This document shows positions 18,652 through 26,521 of a DNA stretch of 64,000 nucleotides, piece after piece. This DNA comes from SVEL01 sp017381055 (lineage in GTDB: Bacteria > Bacillota > Clostridia > Lachnospirales > Lachnospiraceae). Location of the stretch: positions 18,861 to 82,860 of the forward strand of contig JAXJYC010000063.1 in the NCBI GenBank assembly GCA_036307185.1, written 5' to 3'. A program made the translations under genes and the position numbers. The number at the start of each line of letters is the position of its first letter. The first letter of the stretch is position 1. The notes beneath the pieces were generated by a model, which did no database searches, was not told the DNA's origin, and saw only the letters and a program-made list of their open reading frames with translations.

Positions 18652-19482
18652 ATGAGCGGATTAATTCTTTGTGGAAAGCGTTCAACAAATCCATATTTAA
18701 TAAAAGAGTCAGGTATAAATATTTATACAGTGGAAGAGCTTTGTTATTATCTATACAATAATACATATATGATAACTAAGGAGTTTTTCTGCAATGAATT
18801 GGCTGAGTATATTAAGAATGAGCTGGAACTTCCGTCACTTGCGCAGAAGTTAAAATATAGCATTGACCATAATGGTGAATTATTACAGATGGTTATGGAT
18901 GTGCTTTCTTCTAATGAATATTATACAGTTGAAGACAGAGAAAGCATTGAAAAGACATTAGTTGCATTGGGAAGCAAATCAAAGAGCGAAAGAATGAAGG
19001 CTAGAGCAGATATGCTTCTTGAAAGAAAAAAGTATCTAAGTGCGGCAAATGCTTATAAAGAGATACTTGCGGTAAAGGATGAGGTTTATTCTTCTGACTT
19101 TATAGCTACTATTTGGAATAATATTGGTATTACATATATAAAGCAGTTTCTATTTGAGGATGCTTGTAGATGCTTTAAAACCGCATGCGATATAGATAGA
19201 CAAGAGGATTATTTTGATAATATGGTTTGTGCTGCTATCTTTTCGACCAACGATAATCTTTTAGATGATATAGTAGCTCAATATCAGATAACAGAAGCTA
19301 TGCTTTCACAGTATATGGCAGCCATTGAAAGTAATAAAAAAGAATTAGTTAAAACCAAAGAGTTTACAGAGGTTAAGGATAGATTAATATATGATGGATC
19401 TAAAGAATTCATTGAATATAAAAAAGATGTTCAAAAGATATTTAATCTATGGAAGGAAGAGTATCGCATAGAGAATATGTAA
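18652..19482 (+). CDS. TPR-like helical protein of the Hsp70-like operon
   Basis: The 276-residue product starts after AGGAGAAAG, eleven bases past the Hsp70-like gene. Its first 60 residues (SGLILCGKRSTNPYLIKES) form a conserved-looking cap. Residues about 118-190 look like TPR helices (MLLERKKYLSAANAYKEIL, then TIWNNIGITYIKQFLFEDA). No signal peptide or membrane segment was found. I do not recognise the family by name. TPR proteins often bridge chaperones and clients, which fits the neighbour. Confidence 0.7.
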   Translation: MSGLILCGKRSTNPYLIKESGINIYTVEELCYYLYNNTYMITKEFFCNELAEYIKNELELPSLAQKLKYSIDHNGELLQMVMDVLSSNEYYTVEDRESIEKTLVALGSKSKSERMKARADMLLERKKYLSAANAYKEILAVKDEVYSSDFIATIWNNIGITYIKQFLFEDACRCFKTACDIDRQEDYFDNMVCAAIFSTNDNLLDDIVAQYQITEAMLSQYMAAIESNKKELVKTKEFTEVKDRLIYDGSKEFIEYKKDVQKIFNLWKEEYRIENM

Positions 19483-19500
19483 AGTAGGAAAGGAGGCAGT

Positions 19501-20739
19501 ATGGGATTTTTTAAGTGGTTAAAAAGTAAAACAGTAACAGAAGAGATTATTTTCGATGGAGAGAATCTCTATGAAAAGATTAAAACTGACAGCGAAAATG
19601 ATATGCAAAAGATGTATGAGCCTCTTGACAAGGAGTTGATTGAGCAGGCGATTATAGAAGATAGTGTAAATAATACATTTGATGAGAAAAAGACCAGTGT
19701 TGAGCATATATGTGAGCAGATGGTTATATGCGAGCAACGAATAGAAAGCGCTAAGAAAGAATTAGATGCAGTTAATGGGTATATCAATGATATTATAGCA
19801 ATAGAAAATATGGATGAACCTATAAAAGGAAATGTAGAATATTATGCAAGAAGAATAATCACTTTAAGAGAAGATAAAAAAAGCTTAAAGCAGCATTCTA
19901 CAAAGATTCCAGAGAGTAAATATATTTATATGCAACGTCATGAAGACGAAATAAAGGATATATTGAAGGAAATGTATGATGATGAGCAGGAGAGTCAGAG
20001 ATTAAAAACTGATATGCATCATATAGAGGGAGAAAAGATAGGACTTAAACAGGAGAAAAAAGAGGCTTTAGCTAAGTTAAATACTATTAAGTCATTGACA
20101 AAAATAGGTGCCATAACAGCAGGTGCTATATTGGCAATGTTAGTATGGGCGCAGTTTAATTCAAGGACTGACTATATAATGTGGATATATATGTTGGTTA
20201 TTCTTACGTTGGTTGGCGGAACTATAATAGTAGCTAATCATCAAGAAACCGTAAGCTTTTTAAGACTTACAGAGCGAAAATTAAACAAAGCAATTGGCCT
20301 TTTAAATAAGTATAAACTTCTTTATGTAAATGTGCAGAGTAGATTAGAGTATAAATATGAAGCACATGGTGTAAAACATTCTCATGAATTAAATGATTTG
20401 TGGAGACTTTATTTAAATGCAAAAAAGGAACATGACGCTTTTTGTATTAATTCGGATAATACCTATAAATCAATTGAAGGTCTTATAATGGAACTAGATA
20501 AGTTGAATTTATATGATTCTTCTGTATGGCCATCTCAGGTAGATGCAATAGTTGATGGCAAAAATATGATGCAGATAAGACACACTTTAAATGTAAGAAG
20601 ACAGAAGCTTAAAGAGTCGATAACATTTAATACAACTACGTTGGAAAACTGCAAGAAAAGAATTGAGAATTTAATAGAAAAGAATCCAATTATAGCTAAG
20701 GATATTATAGCTATTTTGGAAAGATATGAAAATCAGTAG
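19501..20739 (+). CDS. coiled-coil membrane protein of the Hsp70-like operon
   Basis: A strong RBS (GGAAAGGAGG) precedes this 412-residue protein. Residues about 60-195 are charged, helical and coiled-coil-like. Two membrane segments follow: about 203-220 (GAITAGAILAMLVWAQ) and 225-247 (IMWIYMLVILTLVGGTIIVA). A second long coiled-coil region extends to the C-terminus. Both coiled coils would then lie on the same side of the membrane. No catalytic motif is visible and the family is not recognised. In this operon it could anchor the Hsp70-like and TPR proteins to the membrane. Confidence 0.7.
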   Translation: MGFFKWLKSKTVTEEIIFDGENLYEKIKTDSENDMQKMYEPLDKELIEQAIIEDSVNNTFDEKKTSVEHICEQMVICEQRIESAKKELDAVNGYINDIIAIENMDEPIKGNVEYYARRIITLREDKKSLKQHSTKIPESKYIYMQRHEDEIKDILKEMYDDEQESQRLKTDMHHIEGEKIGLKQEKKEALAKLNTIKSLTKIGAITAGAILAMLVWAQFNSRTDYIMWIYMLVILTLVGGTIIVANHQETVSFLRLTERKLNKAIGLLNKYKLLYVNVQSRLEYKYEAHGVKHSHELNDLWRLYLNAKKEHDAFCINSDNTYKSIEGLIMELDKLNLYDSSVWPSQVDAIVDGKNMMQIRHTLNVRRQKLKESITFNTTTLENCKKRIENLIEKNPIIAKDIIAILERYENQ

Positions 20740-20752
20740 GAGAAAAGGGAAA

Positions 20753-21163
20753 ATGACAGAGTATATTCACAAGGTGCAATATTATGAAACAGATAAGATG
20801 TCCATAGTTCATCATTCTAATTATATAAGATGGTTTGAAGAGGCACGTATTGACTGGCTAGAGAAGGCTGGGTGTGATATGAAGACCATTGAGGCAACAG
20901 GCGTGCTTATTCCAGTAATGTCAGTCACTTGTAATTATCACTCTATGGTTAGATTTGGCGATAGTGTAATTGTGAAAACAAAGGTTGAGACGTTTAATGG
21001 CGTTAAAACAGTATTTACATATGAGATAGTGGATGAAAAGACTGGTGAGTTAAGAAATACAGGTAGTAGTACACATTGCTTTATAGATGAGAGTGGAAAA
21101 CTTATATCGCTAAAGAAGTATAATGTGGAAATGTATGAGAAACTGAGTGCATTTGTGGATTAA
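20753..21163 (+). CDS. acyl-CoA thioesterase, 4HBT (YbgC/FadM-like) family
   Basis: The start at 20753 gives a typical 136-residue single hotdog domain. A start at 20726 would run into the preceding gene and lacks an RBS, whereas AGGAGAAAAGGG precedes 20753. The N-terminal HKVQYYETDKMSIVHHSNYI and RWFEEARIDWLEKAG carry the Asp-His pattern of the YbgC/FadM branch. These enzymes hydrolyse acyl-CoA thioesters. It is the last gene of the rarA operon; a functional link to the other members is not evident. Confidence 0.88.
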   Translation: MTEYIHKVQYYETDKMSIVHHSNYIRWFEEARIDWLEKAGCDMKTIEATGVLIPVMSVTCNYHSMVRFGDSVIVKTKVETFNGVKTVFTYEIVDEKTGELRNTGSSTHCFIDESGKLISLKKYNVEMYEKLSAFVD

Positions 21164-21264
21164 GTCATGCGGCTCGATAAATCGAGCAAGCCGCATACCT
21201 GCTAGCATGGATGAGTTAGGCTGTTAAGTCATGCGGCTCGATAAATCGAGCAAGCCGCATACCT
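21161..21264 (+). repeat. tandem pair of 40-bp hairpin repeats
   Basis: Two nearly identical 40-bp copies (21161-21200 and 21225-21264) each contain ATGCGGCTCGAT followed by its imperfect complement, so each folds as a hairpin. The period is 64 bases. The first copy begins with the stop codon of the thioesterase gene. They may act as tandem terminators or be a small repeat element. Confidence 0.75.
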
Positions 21265-21306
21265 ACTAGCTCGAATTCGCTACGCTACTTCTCGCTAGAG
21301 TTATGC

Positions 21307-21398
21307 GTCATATACCACAAAAATCAATTAACGTCACAAAAATCCATAAATTAATTTATGCATTTTTGTTTTGTCAATTGATGTTTGTGGTGCATGAC
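21307..21398. repeat. 92-bp palindrome
   Basis: Two 46-base arms, meeting at AAATTAATTT, are inverted repeats of one another with about nine mismatches. The outer ends are GTCATATACCACAAA and its near-complement TTTGTGGTGCATGAC. It lies between the tandem hairpins and the pflB promoter, in a gap of about 380 bases without any gene. It could be a MITE-like remnant or a strong terminator-like structure. Confidence 0.7.
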
Positions 21399-21440
21399 TT
21401 ATTTAAATACTATGTTTTTGATTTAGAACAATTTGAAATA

Positions 21441-21469
21441 TTGACTTGTATACAGTATTCTCATATAAT
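21441..21469 (+). promoter_or_regulatory. pflB promoter
   Basis: TTGACT (21441-21446) and TATAAT (21464-21469) are spaced by 17 bases, a near-consensus sigma-A promoter fitting a very highly expressed fermentation gene. About 75 bases of leader follow, with a small dyad at 21497-21512 (GTCGCA, four bases, TGCGAC) and the RBS CAGGAGG. Confidence 0.8.
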
Positions 21470-21547
21470 ACAAATGTAATAAAAATATACATAATTGTCG
21501 CAACTATGCGACTTAATTATTAATAACAAACAGGAGGAAAAACCAAG

Positions 21548-23641
21548 ATGAAAAGAGAAATGATGCCAGAATGGGCCGGCTTTACAGACGGTAAGTGGGT
21601 ACAGGAAATCAACTTAAGAGATTTCATTCAGAAGAATTATAAGCCATATGAGGGTGATAAGGACTTCTTAGCAGGACCTACACAGGCTACAACTGATTTA
21701 TGGAATCAGGTATTGGAATTAAGCAAGCAGGAACGTGAGAACGGCGGTGTTATCGATATGGACACTAAGGTTCCTTCAACAATTACTTCCCATGCAGCTG
21801 CTTACTTAAATAAGGAAACAGAGACAATCGTAGGCTTCCAGACAGATAAGCCTTTAAAGAGAGCTTTTATGCCATTTGGTGGAATTCGTACAGCTGTAAC
21901 AGCTTGTAAGTCATATGGTTATGAAGTAGATCCTGAGATTATAAATGTATTTACAAACTGGAGAAAGACACACAATCAGGGTGTATTCGAAATCTATACT
22001 CCAGAGATGAGAGCAGCTAGACATGCTCATATTATTACAGGTCTTCCAGATGCTTACGGAAGAGGACGTATCATCGGTGACTACAGAAGAGTAGCACTTT
22101 ACGGTGTTGATCGTCTTATCGAGGATAAGATTGCTCAGCATGCTTCAGTTGTTGGTGATATGACAGAAGAGTACTGCAAGCTTCGTGAAGAGTTAGCAGA
22201 TCAGGTTTCTGCATTAAAGGAATTAAAGAAGTTAGGTGAGATTTACGGTTTCGATATCTCTAAGCCAGCTACAGACGTTAAGGAAGCTATCCAGTGGACA
22301 TACTTTGGTTATCTTGCTGCTGTTAAGGAGCAGAACGGTGCTGCTATGTCACTTGGTCGTACATCTACATTCCTTGATATTTATGCTGAAAGAGATTTAG
22401 CAGCTGGTAAGTATACAGAGGAGCAGATTCAGGAGTTCATTGATCACTTCATTATGAAGTTAAGAATGGTTAGATTTGCTCGTATTCCTGAGTACAATGC
22501 ATTATTCGCTGGTGATCCTACATGGGTAACAGAAGTTCTTGGTGGTATGGGTATTGACGGACGTTCAATGGTAACAAAGATGTCATACAGATACTTACAT
22601 ACACTTGATAACTTAGGTACATCTCCAGAGCCAAATATGACAGTTCTTTGGTCAACAAAGCTTCCAGAGAATTGGAAGAGATACTGTGCAGAGATGTCTA
22701 TTAAGTCATCATCTATCCAGTACGAGAACGATGATATGATGAGAGTAACTCACGGCGATGATTATGCAATCGCTTGTTGTGTATCTTCTATGAGAGTTGG
22801 TAAGGAAATGCAGTTCTTCGGAGCTAGAGCTAACCTTGCTAAGTGTCTCCTTTACGCTATCAACGGTGGTGTAGATGAAAAGGAATTAACACAGATTGGA
22901 CCTAAGTACAGACCAATAACATCTGAGTACCTTGATTACGATGAGGTTCAGGAGAAGTTCCACGCTATGATGGAATGGTTAGCAGGTCTTTATGTACAGA
23001 CACTTAATGCTATCCACTACATGCATGATAAGTATTGCTATGAGAAGTTACAGATGGCTCTTCATGATAGAGATGTAACAAGATGGTTCGCAACAGGTAT
23101 TGCTGGTCTTTCAGTAGTTGCTGACTCACTTAGTGCTATTAAGTACGCTAAGGTTAAGTGTATCAGAAATGAACAGGGTATCGTTGTAGATTACGAAATC
23201 GAGGGTGATTTCCCTAAGTATGGTAACAATGATGATAGAGTAGATCAGTTAGCAGTAGATCTTGTTGATGATTTCATGAATATGATCAGAAAGCATCCAA
23301 CATACAGAAAGGCTATCCCTACAACATCTATCTTAACAATTACATCAAACGTAGCTTACGGTAAGAATACAGGTAGCACACCAGATGGTAGAAAAGCAGG
23401 TGTTCCACTTGCACCAGGTGCTAATCCAATGCACGGCCGTGATGAGAACGGTGCTTTAGCATCATTATCATCAGTAGCTAAGCTTCCATTCGCAAATGCG
23501 CAGGATGGTATCTCAAATACATTCACAATTCTTCCAGATGCACTTGGTAAGGATGGTACATTCACAGTTCTTGGTGATATGGACATCGAACTTACAGATG
23601 AGCAGATTAAGAATGCTGAAGGTGGATGTGGTTGTTGTTAA
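21548..23641 (+). CDS. pflB: pyruvate formate-lyase catalytic subunit lacking the glycyl-radical domain
   Basis: This 697-residue protein matches formate C-acetyltransferase, which converts pyruvate and CoA to acetyl-CoA and formate. The active-site pair of cysteines is at C410-C411 (AIACCVSSMRVGKEMQFFG), followed by ARANLAKCLLYAINGGVDE. Conserved parts extend to NAQDGISNTFTILPDALGKD. It then ends with a cysteine-rich GGCGCC tail and a stop, so the C-terminal RVSGYAV glycyl-radical segment, present in ordinary 750-760-residue enzymes, is missing. That segment is encoded by the next gene. Promoter, RBS and codon usage point to strong expression. No activating-enzyme gene (pflA) is adjacent. 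Confidence 0.96.
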   Translation: MKREMMPEWAGFTDGKWVQEINLRDFIQKNYKPYEGDKDFLAGPTQATTDLWNQVLELSKQERENGGVIDMDTKVPSTITSHAAAYLNKETETIVGFQTDKPLKRAFMPFGGIRTAVTACKSYGYEVDPEIINVFTNWRKTHNQGVFEIYTPEMRAARHAHIITGLPDAYGRGRIIGDYRRVALYGVDRLIEDKIAQHASVVGDMTEEYCKLREELADQVSALKELKKLGEIYGFDISKPATDVKEAIQWTYFGYLAAVKEQNGAAMSLGRTSTFLDIYAERDLAAGKYTEEQIQEFIDHFIMKLRMVRFARIPEYNALFAGDPTWVTEVLGGMGIDGRSMVTKMSYRYLHTLDNLGTSPEPNMTVLWSTKLPENWKRYCAEMSIKSSSIQYENDDMMRVTHGDDYAIACCVSSMRVGKEMQFFGARANLAKCLLYAINGGVDEKELTQIGPKYRPITSEYLDYDEVQEKFHAMMEWLAGLYVQTLNAIHYMHDKYCYEKLQMALHDRDVTRWFATGIAGLSVVADSLSAIKYAKVKCIRNEQGIVVDYEIEGDFPKYGNNDDRVDQLAVDLVDDFMNMIRKHPTYRKAIPTTSILTITSNVAYGKNTGSTPDGRKAGVPLAPGANPMHGRDENGALASLSSVAKLPFANAQDGISNTFTILPDALGKDGTFTVLGDMDIELTDEQIKNAEGGCGCC

Positions 23642-23668
23642 TTAATAGACAGTAATGATTACAATCTA

Positions 23669-23694
23669 GATTAAGGTGCTTTGACACCTTAATC
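23669..23694 (+). promoter_or_regulatory. intercistronic hairpin between the two PFL genes
   Basis: GATTAAGGTG and CACCTTAATC form a 10-bp stem with a six-base loop in the 87-base gap, without a T-run. It may be a partial terminator or a stabilising/processing hairpin that sets the ratio of the two subunits. Confidence 0.6.
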
Positions 23695-23728
23695 AACATA
23701 AATTTGAATAGATGAAAGGAGAATCGTT

Positions 23729-23968
23729 ATGGTAACAGAGGCTCAGAAGGACAATTTAGTTGCAATGCTCGATGGTTATGTAGAGAAGGGTGGACATCAT
23801 CTTAATGTTAATGTACTCGTAAGAGAGACATTACTTGATGCTCAGCAACACCCAGAGAAGTATCCACAGCTTACAATCCGTGTTTCAGGATATGCTGTTA
23901 ACTTCATTAAGCTTACAAAGGAGCAGCAGGATGACGTAATCGCACGTACATTCCACAATGCTATATAA
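23729..23968 (+). CDS. stand-alone glycyl-radical domain of pyruvate formate-lyase (GrcA-like)
   Basis: Preceded by AAAGGAG, this 79-residue protein is equivalent to the C-terminus of PFL. It has LVAMLDGYVEKGGHHLNVNV, then HPEKYPQLTIRVSGYAVNF, with the radical glycine at G54, and ends in the usual DDVIARTF segment. In E. coli, GrcA/YfiD is a spare part that repairs oxygen-damaged PFL. Here the upstream PFL has no radical domain of its own, so this small protein is expected to be an obligatory subunit. Together the two have about the length of one normal PFL (697 + 79 residues). Confidence 0.93.
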   Translation: MVTEAQKDNLVAMLDGYVEKGGHHLNVNVLVRETLLDAQQHPEKYPQLTIRVSGYAVNFIKLTKEQQDDVIARTFHNAI

Positions 23969-23995
23969 TTTATTTCAGATAATGAGATAAACAAT

Positions 23996-24043
23996 ATCTC
24001 CTATCGTGTTAGATATAATCTAATGCGGTAGGAGATTTTTTTT
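23996..24043 (+). terminator. terminator of the PFL operon
   Basis: ATCTCCTA and TAGGAGAT pair at the base of an extended hairpin, with TTAGAT/ATCTAA higher up, and eight T residues follow. This is a strong rho-independent terminator. Confidence 0.9.
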
Positions 24044-24409
24044 GTATATATAAGTAATTTATGCATCATATTATAGGACGAAATAGTACAGAGGTACTAG
24101 AAAAATACAAAAAAATATAAAAAAATGGCAAAAAAGTAGTGCGGAGGTACTAGATAGAAAAATACTACTACTAATGGAGGGGGAGATGAGGGAAGACACT
24201 ATATATTAAAAGGGTTTGCAAAAGAGGGGGTAAAATTAATAAAAAAATGGTGAGTTGAAATAATAGTACATAACTATCAAGAAATGAAGAAAATAGGAGA
24301 TGCAGTCTTAGAAAAATAATAAAAAATGTTGAAATGCTTAAAAGCCTATGATAGATTTGGTGTGTGGCTAATATAAATATTTTTGTGAAAACAAAAATTG
24401 GAGGTTTTT
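24044..24409 (+). other. gene-free leader of the lectin gene with two repeated dyads
   Basis: No ORF is supported in this A-rich stretch. TAGTACAGAGGTACTA (24084-24099) and TAGTGCGGAGGTACTA (24137-24152) are related palindromic 16-mers 53 bases apart, both followed by an AGAAAAATAC-like sequence, and may be regulator sites. G-rich tracts follow at about 24176-24231. No known riboswitch pattern was recognised. Confidence 0.5.
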
Positions 24410-26404
24410 ATGAGAACATTTAAGAATGCTGGGAAAAAAATAATTGGGTTATTAGCAGTAGGTGCGATTGTTACTACTGCAGTTGTAAATGGAAGTTCAC
24501 CTAAGGCTCACGCTAATGTAGAGACAAATGGTGATGTAAAGCAGAACATGGAGAATGGTGCATATTCTTATTGTGTTGAGGGTGCAGGCACAGGTACAGA
24601 ATTTAATGCAGATAATTGGACTTTTAAGAGTCTAATGGATAATGGTGTTTCAGATAAGTATTTGGACAAGAAGAGTTTAGAAAATGGTATAAAGTGTTTA
24701 GACAAGAAGTTTGCAACAGGTATTGTAGCAAATATACATTCTCAAGCTAAGGAACCAGTAATCCGTTTAATTAATGGTATGGAATATGAAAACATGAAGG
24801 ATGTTGGAACTGATTCACGTTCTGGATATGCTATGTTGGATAAGAAGATAAACTTAGATGATAAAAGTCGTTTTTCGGCAAAGTTTACTTTTTCTATGCC
24901 GGAAGCAACATGCTATGATGGATATAAAAAAGGAGCAGGCGGAGACGGTATAGTATTTGTAATCACAACAGATGAAGAATTGAACGGCTTATCAGGTGGA
25001 GCAATCGGGTACAAGGGAATAAAGAATAGTGTAGGCATAGAGTTGGATTCATTTTATAATACAGATAATGGGCAGAAATATTTTGATCCAACATATGATA
25101 AGAAGTATGAAAGTTATAGAAAAGATCATGTAGCAGTTGTACTTAATGGTAAAAATACATCAGTAGATGATCATATTGCAACATCATTCCTTTATGAGAG
25201 TGGTTATTTAGAAGGATTTACTCAGCAGGGAAGTCTTACTACATATGGTGAAGAGTGTGATACTCGTTTGTTTACTGTATGGGCTGAATATGATGGAAAT
25301 AACTTATATGTAAGCTATGCAAAGGGTGATTTTGTTAATGCAGTAAGACCAGAAACTGCTCAGATAGTAGTTGATAGTTCTAAGGAGCCTGCAGTAAAGG
25401 CACAGTTAGACAATTTTGCAGGAGACTTTGTAAAGATTGGTTTTACATCAGCAATTGGCTCATCAAAGGCTAATCATACAATACATAGTGTTGCATTTGC
25501 TAATGAATATATTGAAGGTGGTATTAAGACTGCTTACACAGAAAACTACTATGTAGAGGTACCAGCAGATGCTGTAGCAGAAAATGCTATAGAAGTAAAT
25601 GGAAAGAAATATATTTTAGTAAAGACTAATGTGGTATTAGATGCAGAGGCAGGTTCTAATGTTGCAATTACAGATTTAACAGAAGAATATATTGATGATT
25701 ATGCAGCAGCAGATTATGCAGAAATGGGATATCCAAGTGTTGCTGAAGTATCAGTAGATGGAACAACAGTTGTAAATCAGTTCTTTAGTAAGATTAGTAT
25801 TGAAATCACAGCAGAGGATGAGTACTATACAGGAAATCCATATAGCAGTGATGAAGTGAAAGTATTATTAGGTGAAGAAGATGATGTAGTAGTATATTAC
25901 GAAGGTACTGGTGATACAAAGTACGAGAAGACTACAACACCACCTACAGAGGTTGGAACATATGTTGCAACAGCAGTATTGGGCAATGCGAAAGCAACAG
26001 ATGAATTTGAAATATTACCAGTAGATAAAAATGAAGATGAGACAGATGACTCATCAGAGGAATCGACAGATGGCTCATCAGAGGGATCAACAGAGGGAAC
26101 AACAGAAGAAAAGGGCACAGAAGAAATAATCGAAGAGGAAGAAGATATCGAACTTGATATTCCAGAAGCAGCACCAAGTGTTGATGTTGAGGAAGAAACA
26201 ACTGAAAAAACAACAGAAGAAACAGTTGTTTTGGACGCTGAGGAAGAGGAAGAAGATATCGAAATCGGTATTCCACAGGCTGCACCTGGTGTGGATGCAA
26301 ATGCGAAGACAGGAGACAGCAGCAATTTAACAATTATTTTCGTTGTTATGCTTATCAGTGGTTTAGGGGTTTTAGTTGCAAGCAAGAAGAGAAAGACTGC
26401 ATAA
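24410..26404 (+). CDS. cell-surface L-type lectin-like protein with C-terminal wall/membrane anchor
   Basis: The ATG at 24410 lies five bases after GGAGG. The 664-residue product has a signal peptide (about 1-36, hydrophobic GLLAVGAIVTTAVVN, then SPKAHAN). A legume/bacterial L-type lectin domain spans about 110-370, with GGDGIVFVI, VGIELDSFYN and a C-terminal VKIGFTSAIGS. An MBG-like beta domain follows (YYTGNPYSSDE to FEILPV, about 460-540). A Thr/Glu/Ser-rich stalk contains two copies of an EEDIEL/IDIPEAAPSVD-type repeat. The end (KTGDSSN, a hydrophobic helix, then KKRK) is a sortase-like or membrane-anchor tail without a canonical LPXTG. Likely role: binding a glycan at the cell surface. 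Confidence 0.85.
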   Translation: MRTFKNAGKKIIGLLAVGAIVTTAVVNGSSPKAHANVETNGDVKQNMENGAYSYCVEGAGTGTEFNADNWTFKSLMDNGVSDKYLDKKSLENGIKCLDKKFATGIVANIHSQAKEPVIRLINGMEYENMKDVGTDSRSGYAMLDKKINLDDKSRFSAKFTFSMPEATCYDGYKKGAGGDGIVFVITTDEELNGLSGGAIGYKGIKNSVGIELDSFYNTDNGQKYFDPTYDKKYESYRKDHVAVVLNGKNTSVDDHIATSFLYESGYLEGFTQQGSLTTYGEECDTRLFTVWAEYDGNNLYVSYAKGDFVNAVRPETAQIVVDSSKEPAVKAQLDNFAGDFVKIGFTSAIGSSKANHTIHSVAFANEYIEGGIKTAYTENYYVEVPADAVAENAIEVNGKKYILVKTNVVLDAEAGSNVAITDLTEEYIDDYAAADYAEMGYPSVAEVSVDGTTVVNQFFSKISIEITAEDEYYTGNPYSSDEVKVLLGEEDDVVVYYEGTGDTKYEKTTTPPTEVGTYVATAVLGNAKATDEFEILPVDKNEDETDDSSEESTDGSSEGSTEGTTEEKGTEEIIEEEEDIELDIPEAAPSVDVEEETTEKTTEETVVLDAEEEEEDIEIGIPQAAPGVDANAKTGDSSNLTIIFVVMLISGLGVLVASKKRKTA

Positions 26405-26438
26405 AGTAACTAAAAAATATTGGGAAAAAAGGAAGTAG

Positions 26439-26467
26439 AAGCAGATGGCAAAAGCCATCTGCTTTTG
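26439..26467 (+). terminator. terminator after the lectin gene
   Basis: AAGCAGATGGC and GCCATCTGCTT form a perfect stem with an AAAA loop followed by TT. It lies upstream of the next gene's start, which supports starting that gene at 26522 rather than earlier. Confidence 0.85.
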
Positions 26468-26521
26468 TCATATGTATTTTATCTGAGCATATATTATAGA
26501 AAAAGTCTAGTAGGGGTAGGT

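Noticed and set aside
21548..23968. pflB broken by a frameshift or sequencing error
   Set aside because: The two genes are separated by 87 bases with a hairpin, a separate RBS and ATG, and the first ends in a defined GGCGCC tail, so a true gene split is more likely.
24044..24409. Riboswitch in the lectin leader
   Set aside because: No known aptamer consensus or convincing closing stem was found, only two short dyads and A- or G-rich tracts.
25897..26385. Serine-rich antisense ORF inside the lectin gene
   Set aside because: It is the reverse shadow of the repetitive acidic stalk-coding region and has no RBS.
26420..26521. N-terminal extension of the peptidoglycan-binding protein
   Set aside because: The extended frame would run through the lectin terminator hairpin and has no RBS, whereas 26522 has one.
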